Shown here piece by piece: positions 47,501-57,000 of a stretch of DNA of 64,000 nucleotides. A program made the position numbers and the translations under genes. The stretch is from Mytilus edulis (taxonomy: Eukaryota > Mollusca > Bivalvia > Mytilida > Mytilidae), in contig NC_092348.1 of NCBI RefSeq assembly GCF_963676685.1, positions 29,425,386-29,489,385 on the forward strand. The letters are read 5' to 3'. The notes under the pieces are model-generated. The model made no database searches. It was not told the DNA's origin and worked only from the letters and a program-made list of their open reading frames with translations. Within the stretch, counting starts at the first letter, position 1. Every line of letters starts with the position of its first letter.

Positions 47501-47507
47501 CTATGTT
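32443..47507 (-). CDS. Tetraspanin A (four-transmembrane protein), seven coding exons, complete
   Basis: Tetraspanins organise partner proteins in plasma and endosomal membranes. Coding exons in order: 47439-47495, 45844-46074, 44953-45027, 43667-43774, 42134-42322, 33959-34042, 32443-32505. All are phase 0 with GT-AG introns, 268 residues. Start 'MCNQKVSK'; TM1 about 8-33, TM2 about 66-88, TM3 about 97-117, TM4 about 233-258. The large extracellular loop has 'ECCG' (160-162), 'PISCC' (189-193), C206 and 'GCY' (221-223): six cysteines, the usual disulphide set. Cysteines near the membrane (C2, C88-89, C256, C259) are likely palmitoylation sites. The short tail is 'KKSKTGTIV'. A 5' UTR acceptor ends just before 47507, so an upstream non-coding exon is expected. 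Intron 5 (34043-42133) is 8.1 kb because of the ribozyme array and a LINE. Paralogue of tetraspanin B. Subfamily not assigned. Confidence 0.95.
33292..33665. repeat. Five-copy tandem repeat, period about 77 bases, T-rich
   Basis: Each unit begins 'CATTCCAAAGTATGTG' or a close variant, then 'TTTTATTTTGCTTGTTTGTT' and an A-rich end. Starts near 33292, 33369, 33447, 33526 and 33596. Hydrophobic open stretches here come from the T-runs. In tetraspanin A intron 6. Confidence 0.85.
33720..33900 (+). mobile_element. Dispersed repeat carrying a hammerhead ribozyme
   Basis: Text such as 'TTTTTGGTCCTCAATGCTC', 'TTCAACTTCTTACTTTATTTG' cut to size and 'GAAACGCGCGTCTGGCG' forms a block I recognise as a frequent mussel repeat. 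It contains the canonical hammerhead at 33834-33877. Such motifs occur in Penelope-like retroelements and retrozymes; which of the two this derives from cannot be decided here. Confidence 0.65.
33834..33877 (+). ncRNA. Type I hammerhead ribozyme, canonical core
   Basis: Stem I GCGUCA (33834-33839) pairs with UGGCGU (33872-33877), six pairs with two G-U. CUGAUGA at 33840-33846. Stem II GUC (33847-33849) and GAC (33857-33859) close a seven-base loop. GAAA at 33860-33863. Stem III CG-CG-CG (33864-33869) has a two-base loop. U33870 then C33871 precede the predicted cut. All conserved core residues are present. Short stem III and open stem I define type I. It lies on +, antisense to tetraspanin A, in intron 6 about 80 bases beyond exon 6. 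Confidence 0.85.
33959..34042 (-). CDS. Tetraspanin A exon 6: 'GCY' and TM4
   Basis: Codes for 'GCYDAVKDFATKYSVAFICI' then 'GVFIVLTE'. 28 codons; donor 'GAG|GTAAGT'. Confidence 0.95.
34043..35043. other. Part of tetraspanin A intron 5, unique
   Basis: AT-rich, no gene or repeat recognised. Runs directly into the 350-base array. Confidence 0.5.
35044..38026 (+). mobile_element. Retrozyme-like tandem array, 8.5 copies of a 350-base unit with hammerhead motifs
   Basis: The landmark 'GCTTTAGATGAAATTGGC' occurs at 35051, 35401, 35751, 36101, 36451, 36801, 37151, 37501 and 37851: exactly 350 bases each time. Copies are almost identical (for example one C-to-T change near 36003); only the outer edges diverge. 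Each unit has a hammerhead-like motif and small hairpins ('TCAGTA-TTTCGG-TACTGA'; 'GATACC' with 'GGTATC'). Small tandem units, a type I hammerhead and no coding capacity match animal retrozymes, which spread as circular RNA copied by another element's RT. Low divergence implies recent amplification or unequal exchange. It lies antisense in tetraspanin A intron 5. True copy number may be mis-assembled. Confidence 0.85.
35154..35195 (+). ncRNA. Hammerhead-ribozyme-like motif, first of nine in the array
   Basis: Stem I GCGUUC (35154-35159) pairs with GGACGC (35190-35195), six pairs. CUGAUGA at 35160-35166. Stem II is weak: AGG (35167-35169) against CCA (35175-35177), two G-C pairs with an A-A mismatch at the base where G-C is normal. 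GAAA at 35178-35181. Stem III AG-CG-CU (35182-35187). U35188 then C35189 precede the predicted cut. Identical motifs start at 35504, 35854, 36204, 36554, 36904, 37254, 37604 and 37954. The core is complete, but the poor stem II suggests reduced or lost cleavage. Confidence 0.7.
38027..38699. other. Intron sequence between array and LINE
   Basis: AT-rich; nothing recognised. Confidence 0.45.
38709..38841 (+). pseudogene. LINE RT, N-terminal finger fragment
   Basis: Codes for 'MKLKELKDQPAPILTPIFKT' then 'SLETGITPTDWKHANVAPIF', the family block that precedes 'KKG...KPENYRPISL'. The expected continuation appears only at 40614, so the two pieces are separated by foreign sequence. Confidence 0.75.
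39143..39268. repeat. Foldback inside the LINE-splitting segment
   Basis: Outer arms 'CGATTATCAG' (39144-39153) and 'CTGATAATCG' (39259-39268). Inner arms 'GTAAAATATCAGCTGCG' (39174-39190) and 'CGCAGCTGATATTTTAC' (39222-39238), a perfect 17-base inverted repeat around a 31-base loop. Confidence 0.85.
40128..40235. repeat. Degenerate 'TTCTTGTCGCTAAA' short tandem repeat
   Basis: 'TTCTTGTCGCT' or close variants recur five or six times with irregular 15-25-base spacing, a pattern unlike the other satellites in the window. Confidence 0.7.
40614..41903 (+). pseudogene. LINE RT palm to C terminus, inactivated
   Basis: 'GKYKPEKYRSISLTCISCKL', then 'HGFRQSRSCETQLISFI' and a TAA stop near 40790; then 'MDFAKAFDKVPHKRLLYKLH' (palm A), 'SGVPQGTVLSPVLFLVYITD' (box B), 'LRLFADNSIIK' (box C, where F/Y-A-D-D is expected: second catalytic Asp is Asn) and 'KYLGITL'. 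A frameshift near 41450 precedes 'PKLEYSCSVWDLYT', 'RRAARYVCNRY' and a normal C terminus 'FREQLTSAVLHKFI'. Stop, frameshift and the D-to-N change all show it is dead. Confidence 0.9.
42134..42322 (-). CDS. Tetraspanin A exon 5: CCG and PISCC part of the large loop
   Basis: Codes for 'LECCGIDAVTDTGADNDYTG' to 'TPTGQHSK'. Acceptor 'CATTTTAG', donor 'AAAG|GTATAT'. 63 codons. Confidence 0.95.
42323..43666. other. Tetraspanin A intron 4
   Basis: Holds the inverted-repeat element at 42852-43431; the remainder shows nothing recognised. Confidence 0.5.
42852..43431. mobile_element. MITE-like element with 'AGGAGTAGGT' ends and a central palindrome
   Basis: Left end 'AGGAGTAGGTTCAGTAAG', right end 'TTACCGGACCTACTCCT'. 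Inverted similarity extends about 40 bases ('TTTTGGCC' on both). The centre has a second inverted repeat: 'GTGGCCGCATTCGTGTTCATC' less its ends against 'GATGAACACGGATGCGGCC' (43098-43195). About 580 bases, non-coding. Confidence 0.8.
43667..43774 (-). CDS. Tetraspanin A exon 4: proximal large extracellular loop
   Basis: Codes for 'IESKLKTEMKTALLKFTTDD' then 'LTTHELSSGWNYLNMN'. 36 codons; donor 'AAT|GTAAGT'. Confidence 0.95.
44063..44576. mobile_element. Inverted-repeat element with 'AATGCTTCTTTTTGTAATT' ends
   Basis: A perfect 19-base inverted repeat bounds about 514 bases. The interior contains a copy of the 'GGGCCAGCTGAAG' repeat. Same arms as the short foldback at 27893-28000, suggesting a family that can hold extra sequence between its ends. 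Confidence 0.7.
44281..44530 (+). repeat. 'GGGCCAGCTGAAG' dispersed repeat, copy 1
   Basis: 'ATGACGTCCATTTTCATTG', 'GGGCCAGCTGAAGCCCGCC', 'TTTGGTCGGGTTGTTG' and 'CATTCTCTATTTCCATTTCC' in order. Further copies at 46680-47010, 52090-52290 (+), 56562-56810 (-) and a 3' piece at 58780-58850. Confidence 0.8.
44953..45027 (-). CDS. Tetraspanin A exon 3: TM3
   Basis: Codes for 'YIIIVLILAIGKFVIVILWI' then 'IFNSD'. 25 codons. Confidence 0.94.
45028..45843. other. Tetraspanin A intron 2
   Basis: Contains the degenerate hammerhead-like fragment at 45744-45785. 'CTGTCTTTAAGACAG' at about 45285 is a perfect six-base hairpin. Nothing else recognised. Confidence 0.5.
45744..45785 (+). ncRNA. Degenerate hammerhead-like retrozyme fragment
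   Basis: 'GCGTTCCTTATTAAGGTAAA' then 'TCCAGATAAGCGCTTCGAAC' aligns base for base with the array motif, but CUGAUGA is now CUUAUUA and GAAA is GAUA. Upstream 'TTTCAAATATTTTGCT' also matches the unit. Certainly inactive. Confidence 0.7.
45844..46074 (-). CDS. Tetraspanin A exon 2: rest of TM1, small loop, TM2
   Basis: Codes from 'LLGLGLLIPGILVVL' to 'GAIGACCKIRCLLII'. 77 codons; acceptor 'GTTTTGCAG'. About 73% identical to exon 2 of tetraspanin B by eye count (56 of 77). Confidence 0.96.
46680..47010 (+). repeat. 'GGGCCAGCTGAAG' dispersed repeat, copy 2, with a nested piece
   Basis: 'TGGCGTTCATTATCACTGAA', then an interruption by the 'CCAATGAGACAACTC' repeat (46730-46860), then 'AGGGGCCAGCTGAAGGACG' and 'TCGGGTTGTTGTCTCTTTGG'. 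In the other copies these halves are adjacent, so the second repeat inserted into the first. Confidence 0.75.
46730..46860. repeat. 'CCAATGAGACAACTC' repeat nested in another repeat
   Basis: 'GGAAGATGTGGTGTGAGTGC', 'CCAATGAGACAACTCTACAT', 'GTACGGCCTTCAACACGG'. See 46680-47010. Confidence 0.75.
47439..47507 (-). CDS. Tetraspanin A exon 1: start codon and first half of TM1
   Basis: Coding part 47439-47495: 'MCNQKVSKIALVIINILFI', donor 'ATT|GTAAGT'. The ATG is the only one in frame after the acceptor 'ATACTAG', which ends at 47508. The 12 bases 47496-47507 are 5' UTR. Confidence 0.92.
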
Positions 47508-47722
47508 CTAGTATATCTACTAAGTATATAAAGAATATATATAAATACAATTAGTTTGTTAAAGAGGCAGTAGCTACGATATATATAAAAAATTTTTTTT
47601 TTTAGATCAATCATTAATCAAATTGGAATAATGAAATAATAATTTGCTTTTAGCAATCAATTTCCTTTAATTTTGTTGAAATAAGCGATTAAACATAATT
47701 TTTGACTGATTCACTTGCAAGT

Positions 47723-47822
47723 NNNNNNNNNNNNNNNNNNNNNNNNNNNNNNNNNNNNNNNNNNNNNNNNNNNNNNNNNNNNNNNNNNNNNNNNNNNNNN
47801 NNNNNNNNNNNNNNNNNNNNNN
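47723..47822. other. Assembly gap (100 N)
   Basis: Exactly 100 unknown bases, the customary placeholder, so the true length is unknown. It falls at the edge of a dispersed repeat. Confidence 0.98.
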
Positions 47823-47995
47823 GCTTCAGGTTAAAAAAAATTGTCGAGGTAGTTTTTGATGACGTTGAAGTCCAATCAACTTGAAACTTAATACACATGC
47901 TCCGTATGATATGATCTTTCTGATTTTAATGACAAATTAGAGTTTTTACCCCATTTTCATGGTCTACTAAACATAGAAAATGGTAGTGCGGATGG
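47823..47995 (-). repeat. Mollusc dispersed repeat, second copy, cut by the gap
   Basis: On -: 'AAGTTTCAAGTTGATTGGAC', 'AAAAACTACCTCGACAA', 'TTTAACCTGAAGC'. Matches 19829-20045. The missing part would be its 'GGACGAACGGACG' simple-sequence tail, which explains why assembly broke here. Confidence 0.75.
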
Positions 47996-49797
47996 GGCAT
48001 GCGTGACGTGTACTGAGAACACATTCTTTTTTTCCTTTTATTTGCATTACAATTCAAATATTGGTATTTTATCTTTTTCAATTTTCGGGCAAATTTTTTT
48101 TTAATTTGATGGTCGCCAATATGCTTTTGCCGAATCAAGCTGCTGATGTGTTTGTCATTGAAACTCAAAATTTACTCGCAAATAGTCAGATATAGTACCT
48201 AAATCGTCTATATATATATAGTCGGCATTGAGATCAGGAATTGGTACCAAGGTAATAGGCAACCATGAGGGTACATGTAGCATTGATATTTGTCTGTCAA
48301 TTCAAGGAAATAAAACATTTGCAATTCCATTATGTCCTTTCGTTGTTGACCAAAAGGTATATACAAAGGTTGTCATACCATCAGCAATAAATCGAACTAG
48401 AGGTTATGCTGTTGACAATAGGTATACCAAATCAGTACTCTTCAATATGTGTGCTCTCTATAATGATCTAGTATATAATAAATTTCCTCGTCTTTGGTTA
48501 TTTATCGTCCTTTTTATCATCTTCCATATAAAAACCATGGACAAGTAGTTGTTAAATAGACTAACTTTTCAAAAGTTATGGGTACATTTGACATAATCAA
48601 CATTGAAACATAGTTTATTTTTAACCACAGATCAATTCACGCCAAAAGTTAATTGTAAGAAGCAAATAGAAATATATCTAAAGTTCTAAACTTTTGAAAA
48701 AGTTTTGAAAGTTTTGAGTTATGCTTGTGAATTAAATCTAGAAACTGGATATTAACTAACTGTTCGTAATGGCTACAATGCAACGTTAATCCCAATTATT
48801 TATCATCTCTTGCTTGGCAATGCACAAAAGTTATCCGTTGAATTGGAGAGGGATTTAAAAACTTTGTCGAGTGAAAACATGCACATGATGGTTAATAATT
48901 GTGCAAAATTTCATTGCAAATAAAAGCATAATTTAGAAGAAATGGTCACGATTTAACATTTAACATGTATAACAGGAGAATAAACAAAATCTTTACAACT
49001 GTGTAAAATTTGATTAAATCCCAAAGCATTTTTTATTTTGGGCCAAAGATGAAGGGCCTGAATATAAAAATTAGTATATACTGCCATTCTATTCAGCACA
49101 AAGCATTTTTGAGTAAGGTTGAACATGTTGAAGTCGAAGAGTTATGCGTATAAAACTATGAAGGCATGTCTGTCTGTCTGTTTGTGTTTGTGTTTGTATT
49201 GGTTTGTTTATTTAGTAACAATCCTATTGTTTAGATTTTAAACTAATAAAATTCTTAATTATCTTATTTATTTTATTTATTTGATCACATTTTCTGGCAC
49301 TTTCGAAAATGTAATTAGCGCGTTTGTTGATATATATTTATTTCAGTCAAATTGCTAACCACTGAAAAATAGACGTAACATGCTCTGTTAGCTAAAGTTT
49401 ATAGATAAACCAATAATGATCTAGTATATAACTAGTACTTTTAATCATAAAAAAATTAAAGTGATATTATAACTATATACTTCAATTGTTTAAGTATATT
49501 TTCTTTTTAAACCGACGTTAAATATTGCGTCTCGCCTATAGTTAAACATAATAAATCATTTAAAAAGAAGTATCGAAATTCAATTTAACGAGAAAAATAC
49601 CTTTCGTGAATACACACTTCCTTGTTTTTGACCTTTAAAGTAAAACAAAAAGGTATTTAATAAACAATAATGCATTCACCGAATATTCTGTCATACTTAA
49701 GAAATAAAGATGTAAGTGATCATTGGATCTCCCAAAAATAAAAAACACACACAAAAAAAATAATTACTTAGGAAGAAAACCCAACAATCCAGGAAGA
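47996..49797. other. Intergenic, no gene recognised
   Basis: AT-rich. A 106-codon open stretch on + (48228-48548) has no family resemblance, no splice context and no paralogue in the window. Confidence 0.5.
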
Positions 49798-50165
49798 GCG
49801 TTCTAGATGACGGTAAACCAAGATTAACGCTTCGGATGCATGCAATTTTTGACGTAGTGTATACTTTTCTACAGGTCTCGGTCGATAGCTCTTCTAGTGG
49901 ATTATCAAGCCTCAAGGATTTCATCAGCTGAGTAGTCTGTGCTTCGGTACTGATTTGATTCATAACAAACATCTCTTAAATTGTTCGTTTTAATATTTAA
50001 TTAAACTAAGGTTTCAGTTCTCTCAGTAGAAGTTGGCCATTCACTGATTTGGACTTTTTGATAAGAAAACAACTATTGTGGTCCTTATACACCCTTGGCT
50101 TTCAAAATATTTGGCTTTGAGCTTTCCTGATAAAGATTAATCTAAAAGAGCTTTTCGAGCGCATG
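49798..50165 (+). mobile_element. Diverged single retrozyme-like unit bounded by two degenerate hammerheads
   Basis: 'GCGTTCTAGATGACGGTAAA' with 'ACGCTTCGGATGC' starts at 49798. 'GCTTTCCTGATAAAGATTAA' with 'CTTTTCGAGCGC' starts at 50121, 323 bases on. Between them, unit landmarks appear in order: 'AGCTCTTCTAGTGGATTATC', 'ATTTCATCAGCTGAGTAGTC', 'GCTTCGGTACTG', 'GTTTCAGTTCTCTCAG', 'AAGTTGGCC'. One unit plus a partial repeat is what reverse transcription of a circular or multimeric RNA leaves. Both cores are mutated. Confidence 0.75.
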
Positions 50166-52089
50166 AAATTCATCATGTGTTGTTTTATTTACTTGGAAGA
50201 AGTGAATGAAGATTGGTTTTACCGACCGTCGTGCGAGGGCTGTATAGCCGACCAAGGTCGTTAAAAACTCCAATCATCATGAAGATTGGACTAAATGGTC
50301 CATTAACATTTGAATTTCAGACATAGAAACTAAAAATCACAATGCCTAATTATTCTGAAGAATGACAATACAGTGCAAGTTTCATTGAGATCGGTTTCGT
50401 GGATTAGATATATATGAGACGAGACACCAATATTCATTTCTGCCTAAAAATTGTCATCCGGCTATACAAGATTCAAATTTTTGCTGCACGCAAATTTAAA
50501 AAAGGTGAAAAAGATCTTTGTATGGATTCCTCCATACTTTGTTGGAACTTAAGATGATCAAGAAATGGATTACGGTTCAGGATTCATCATTGTATTGAAA
50601 TGAAATATCACTTAAGTTAATTGTATATACATATTTTTTTATTTATTTGAAACATAAACATGTTTCTTCACTCAGGCATACATAGGCTTAGCCATAGCCG
50701 TATTCGAATTTTAATTTCAAACGCTGTTTGATGTCGTATTTCATTTGGCCATCAAAAAATGATGTATTCATTCGGAATGATTATGAAGGGGTATAAATTG
50801 CAAAAGAAAAAAAGGAAAATACTGAACTCCAAGGGAAAATCAAAACGGAAAAATCCTTTATAAAATGGCAAAATCATAGCTCAAACACATCTTACGAATG
50901 GAAAACAACTGTCAAAATCCTGACATGTTACAGGCATTTCCTTATGAAGAAAATGGTGAATTGAACCTGGTTTTATGGCTAGCCAAACTTTCCGCAGTGT
51001 TAAAAATACCGCCAAAATGACAACATTGTGTGACTGGAAAAAATAAGTAAGAACACTCTGTCTGGACAGAGGAATACAAAAACAAATAATATAATAGTAC
51101 GTTACAACATGTAAACCACACGAAAGAGTCTCCTCTTTATATGACCGTAACATATCAAAGAGACGGAGTCATTATAGATACGAGTGCAGATATCAGTCCT
51201 GTACAATCGATAGAGCTATAAAAAGCGTTTGTTTATGAAACAAAGGCGCACGAAATTTTATCTCAAGTTATTTTCATTGACAGCATGCAGTAATTAAAAG
51301 ATATCATATAAAAAGTAACTACACTGTTGTGATACATGTCGTATTTTTATATAACACGACATTTGAAGTATTTCATTTGTAAACTCAAGTAGAGTGAGGG
51401 TTTAGAAATATAATTTTCTACAAATTTCTTTCTGGTATCATTTTATAAAATATTCCTTTTATTTGTTTTAATGTGATCTGTAAATGTGTGCCGACTCTTA
51501 TTACAATTTAAGACTTTCTTGTATCATAGATGTTGTCTACTGGCAAAAAAACTCACCTTTGTGTGTTAAAATTCCATATCACAATGTCCAAACTGAATAT
51601 TGTGCGCATTTAATATCTTTATATATTATTTTTAGAAAATCTTGTTCCGTTACTTTACGAAGAATAAAATTACACACCTATTCAACTGCGAACACAAAGG
51701 TAATTATGACAGTTACTTTCAGTACTAATTAAATATTTTGTTTTCAAAATATGCCCATTATAAAGTTTTTAACTTCCAGTTTGCTTAGATCTACGTCATT
51801 GCCATATATATAATGTATATTTTTTCTTGATACATCATCAGTAGACAAGGCATAGAAAGTTAATCAAAAAGGGAAAAAGAAATTGAGCTGTCATCTTGAT
51901 TGCTGTTGGGAACTAAATTATTTTTTATTGGTCCATTTTACCTTGACAGCTTGACCTAAGTACGTTTCTGTTTATTTTACGCAAATGCAACTTAAATGTT
52001 TGTTACAACTCGAAAATATTCTTCCATAACAGCATATATAGACGTGAAACAGAACATATGTAGGACACGGATCAAATCAACACGTAGTT
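50166..52089. other. Intergenic, possible distal 5' region of tetraspanin A
   Basis: No coding exon. On - a possible non-coding first exon: 'AAAG|GTGAGT' donor at about 51553-51560 and 'TATATAAAG' about 60 bases upstream. Weak evidence only. Confidence 0.35.
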
Positions 52090-52290
52090 TAGTATGACAT
52101 CCATTATCACTGAACTAGTATACACTTTTGTTTAGGGGCCAGCTGAAGCACGCCTCCGGATGCGGGAGTTTCTAGTTGCATTAAAGACCCATTGGTGGCC
52201 TTCGGCTGTTGTCCCCTCTTTGGTCGGGTTCTTGCCTCTTTTGACACATTCTCCATTTTCATTCTCAATTTTATGACAATATAAACTAAC
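52090..52290 (+). repeat. 'GGGCCAGCTGAAG' dispersed repeat, copy 3
   Basis: 'ATGACATCCATTATCACTG', 'TTTAGGGGCCAGCTGAAGC', 'CCATTGGTGGCCTTCGGCTG', 'GACACATTCTCCATTTTC'. Uninterrupted, so it serves as reference for the nested copy 2. Confidence 0.8.
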
Positions 52291-53974
52291 ATGCTGTCAA
52301 CTCGTCTTCTTCTGATTCATATTTAGTCATACAATAACTTAGAACACATTATTCATTAGTTTTGTGTTTTTTTAATTTCAAAAGAAACAATGGCAATGAG
52401 ATAGAAATTTACAAAACAAATACAGTAAATTTTTAAACAAGTTAACTGACAAGTAACGCAATACTGTTAGCACTAAATGTTATATTTGTTAATTAATTTT
52501 TGCTTTTTGAATATTCAAAATTTGTAATCTACATTTTGGTATAAAGGACTTCTCTTCTGTAAAAAAAAAAGACCAACCCCACCCTTATTATACTATGGCA
52601 ACATACGGCTGTAAGTACTAAAACAGTGTACTATGGACGGATAATTACAAGCAAATATACAAAAGTTATAATAGACCATGACTGACAGAGAAAAGTAATC
52701 TCCACTGAATTGTGACATGCCAATGCTTATACAACTGAATACCAAGTATCATTGACAATCATATATAGTTCTCCTAAACATGGCAATTTATCAAAAACTT
52801 CTTAATTGTTGACCACAGACGAGGCCAGAAACAGCTCAAGAATTCTCTTATATTTCAAACTTAAATCAATGTATTTACAAACGGCAACGATAACTAGCCA
52901 TCAATATGTACATTAAAAACAAATTATAGATGCGAAAATAACTATTGGTCATGAAAAACATTAGCAAAGAGATGAATAATTTATAAAACACCAAGGATTT
53001 AAACTTTCACTATCCTCATAATTTCTTAATATATAATATATTTTCTGATTATTGTCGGAAATTAACAATTCATTATAAACTGTATGATCTATGATCCTTT
53101 TTATGGTTTTTCATCAATTCTTTACATTAAGAATTGTTTTATCAATACATTAAACTGGTTGGCCACTTTATGAAATGTTGAACTACTTTTTCTTAACCTT
53201 TAACTGTAGTAAATAATTTACTGAAATCATTGTATTACATCTGTTTGCAGCAATGATAAGCGTATATATTATATGTACGAATGTAACATTAAATATCAAT
53301 AAATATTGTTTTCTGCAAGTTTTAAGACTAATTCTTTCGCAACACACGCTAACAGTTGTCTTGAAACCTGAAAAATAAAAAAATAAAACAAAAATATTAC
53401 CTTGTGCAGCACAATACAAGCAATACAAGTTGATATCGAAAACATCAATATAAAAAAATAAGATGTGGAATAATTGCCAATGAGATAACTCTCCGCCAGA
53501 ACCTGTATAAAAACTATTTTCAAAAGGTCCTTAATACACTCGCAATATCGCTCATCAAGACTGAAGTGATGTAGGGCTATTAAAAGTGGATAATTCTATG
53601 TGTTCTGAATTTTTGTTTATCTCTGCACACTCCGACTCTTACATGTATTTTTGTGGTTATAACCGTAACACTGGTGAAGATCTCATTTTAGAGTAGATGT
53701 ATTGTGCATACAAAGTTGGTTAACTTTTCTTATATGTGTATCCAACTTGTATTCGACCGGGACCGGCAAAATAGCAACTGTCTTGAAGTTAATGATTGGA
53801 ACAACAACCCTTAGTAATATATAAGGGTTTTCCCTACGAGTAAAGAGAGAATAAGATGGTGGATCATTATGTAACTTGATTCAAGGATAAAAAATAATAA
53901 ATATGTATACTAAATCATGAGTATTATATATTATATAAAGGAAGAAATACATACTGTGTATGGCAGGGAAACTT
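52291..53974. other. 3' flank and 3' UTR region of tetraspanin B
   Basis: No coding sequence recognised. Fragment of the 'CCAATGAGACAACTC' repeat at 53455-53515. The 3' end of the transcript on - is not clear. Confidence 0.45.
53455..53515. repeat. 'CCAATGAGACAACTC' repeat fragment
   Basis: 'AAGATGTGGAATAATTGCC' then 'AATGAGATAACTCTCCGCC'. Confidence 0.65.
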
Positions 53975-54037
53975 TTATACAACGTGGTCTTTGCCTATGT
54001 TTTTGCACAACGAGCATGCAAAAATTACTGCTACCAC
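53975..54037 (-). CDS. Tetraspanin B exon 7
   Basis: Codes for 'VVAVIFACSLCKNIGKDHVV' and TAA. The 'VIFACSLCK' core is identical to A. Confidence 0.92.
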   Translation of the reverse strand: MVAVIFACSLCKNIGKDHVV

Positions 54038-57000
54038 CTAAAATTGAAATATGTCTATGTATAATACAAATATCTTTTAAAAACATAAGTATTCAAAATT
54101 ACGAACGTTTTTATAAACGATACAGAAATTGCAAATCCGGATGAAATTCCGTTTTCTACACAAGAGAACACACTCTGTAATGTCTCGCCTGCTTTACTGA
54201 CCATGATTGATTTAATGTTTAAAGTCTTAGAGATAAAGGTTTTATAACATGTATCAAATAAACACAACATTATCAATGGTGCATAACAATGAGGTCAAGG
54301 TCAGATAAACCCTGCTAGACAGACACGTTCTTCTTACAATCATTTCATACCCAAAGTACAGTTGAACTATTACTTATAGTACATGTAGATCTTACAAGGA
54401 TTCAATATACCAAATATATCACTGCCGCCCTGTCGGACAGTAATCTCTATCATGTCTCGCATTCTGCAACTGTCGTCGAAGGCGACACAAAATTGAATGC
54501 TATACTTCAATCAATTTTCAAAAAGAATAGTGATGATACATTTAACATAAAAGTTTATATTCCGGTCTTAATTTCGATGTAAACTGTTTATTTTCAACAA
54601 AAGAACACCAAGTCACAAGTGATTATTTCAATAGCGTAAATATACCTACCTCAACTAACAAAATGAAGACGCCAACACATATAAATGCAATTGAATATTT
54701 ATCCGCAAAGTCCTTCAAAGCATTGTAACAGCCCTGTTCAAATAAAACATTGACATTCATATGACAAACAATTTTACATGTATACACAGGCAGTATCTAT
54801 ATTACTAAGCCTACGTGGCGTTGATAATGAAACTGACATGAAATTGCATGACAACGTCGTCATAGGTAAAATAGCGATAAACTAATTCTCATTGGTCATC
54901 TCAACTCGATTGCTTTTCTCGCTTTCATCTCGTTGAGATGGACAAAGATAATCTGTTTATATCATGCTACTCGCTTGAGATGGAAATTTATCGCTAGAAA
55001 CTAAGGAGGCACATGGCGTTGCTAATGAAATTGACATGAAATTGACAACGTCGTCATAGGTAAAATAGCGATAAACAGATTATTATTGGTCATAAAATTA
55101 CTGGTCTTCGAAATGTAATGATTGCATAGAACAAAACAAATACTTTACTGTAAACAACGTACTGACGTCTCCTTATCTTTATAATTACGTTTCTAAGCAT
55201 ACGGATATTTTACAATCTAAATAAACGTTTCTATTGATACCCGTAAATATTAGTTTTTATTCTTGAAGATTGTATAACTTTTTAGCAATGACGTTGTCAG
55301 TTTGTTTTCGATCTATGAGTTTAAATGTCCCTATGATATCTTTCGCCCCTCTTAGTTATCGTATGGCTTTGTATGAGATACTTCGGTCTAAGGTTCAATA
55401 TTTACAACGGTAATTTACAAAACAAAATAGTGAAGTGACCTCGACCGATGTGTAAGTTGGTTGTACTATATAAGTGTATTTGCAGTGGCTTTAAACCATA
55501 AGAATCGCAGTGACAATTTACCATAAGTTTCTATTCTCTTTAGACAACGAACTTATCAACAAAAGTATATGGATGCCAACAAAATTGATTCACAATATAA
55601 AAATACACTAATATACCGTTGGATGTTGTCCAGTTGGAGTTGCACCGTTGGTAAATGTACATGTACTTGTGTATGAAGACGATGTCGCTGATGGACAACA
55701 TGATTTGGGAAGCTCATCCGTTCCACCTCCAGTATACCATACAGACCCTGTGTAATCATTATTGGCCCCAGTACCAGTGACAGCATCAATACCACAACAC
55801 TCAAACTGTAATACAACATACAAGCATCCGCAATTTGATTCCATTAGTTGAAAAAAATCAATCGAGATGAAACATAGAAAATATCAAGTCCTTTTACCTT
55901 TCAAAATTCATGTAAGTGACGTCTAAATGAAAAATCTGAATATTGCTACATGTTCGAAATAATGGGCTTGGCATCAGCATAAACGAAAACTTAACATCGG
56001 GTAAAATAGCTTATTGTCCTCAATTTCCTATTTAAAGAACTAGATGTACTAATATCAAAGTCACTCAGTGTCTCATCTGCTTTGATTATTTTGAATTCTT
56101 TTCTCTTTTTGAAAAATGACTACATTCAGACTTTCGTTGGAAAATGTGCAATTTTAAGATTGTTTAAAAAATTAACAGATTAACAATTTTTTCCCCTAAA
56201 ACATATGGATAACATATGTATATGTACTTACGTTCATATTCAGGTAATTCCATCCAGTTGAGACTTCGTCAGTAACAAGATCATCATTTGTAAATTTCAG
56301 AAGTCCAGTTTTCATTTCAGCTTTCAACTTAGATTCTACCTGTAAAAAGACGCTACGGTTAACATATTAACAACACGAGACATTTAATTAAAATTCTAAG
56401 AAATATGATGTTTGCAATTTCTTGTGAGTGCTTTAAATATGACGTTAAATTTGACGTATATAATTTTAAGTGAGTTCAAATGACTGATATATCGCTGTAC
56501 AACCTTCAACAATGAACGAACCGCATACTATGTCTATTTAACCCAAAGTTATTCATTGTAAAATTGAGAATGGAAATGGGGAATGTGCCAAAGAGACACA
56601 ACAACCCGACCATAGAAAAAAAAGAAAGAAACCAACAACAGCAGAAGGTCATCAACAGGTCTTCAATGTAGCGAGAAATTCCCGCACCCGGAGGCGTCTT
56701 TCAGCTGGCCCCTAAACAAATGTATACTAGTTCAGTGATAATGAACGCCATACTAATTTCCAAATTGTACACAAGATACTAAAATTAAAATAATACAAGA
56801 CTAACAAAGGCCAGAGGCTCAACGCATTATCAACTTCTCATTGGTAAATGGATTGCAATGTTCAGAAAATGGTAGAGGGATCACTTTCTATTGTGATTGA
56901 TTTAAAAAAAATATAAAACCTTTAATATGTGAATGAATTTCGGACAATGCGAACCATACACGAGCGGAGCGAGGGGTCTGGGGGCCGTTGAAGGCCCCCA

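Noticed and set aside
48228..48548. 106-codon open frame on +
   Set aside because: Begins with ATG but has no recognisable family, no paralogue here and no splice or promoter support.
51553..51625. First non-coding exon of tetraspanin A
   Set aside because: A donor-like and a TATA-like word occur, but there is no other support; left as a remark in the region entry rather than a feature.
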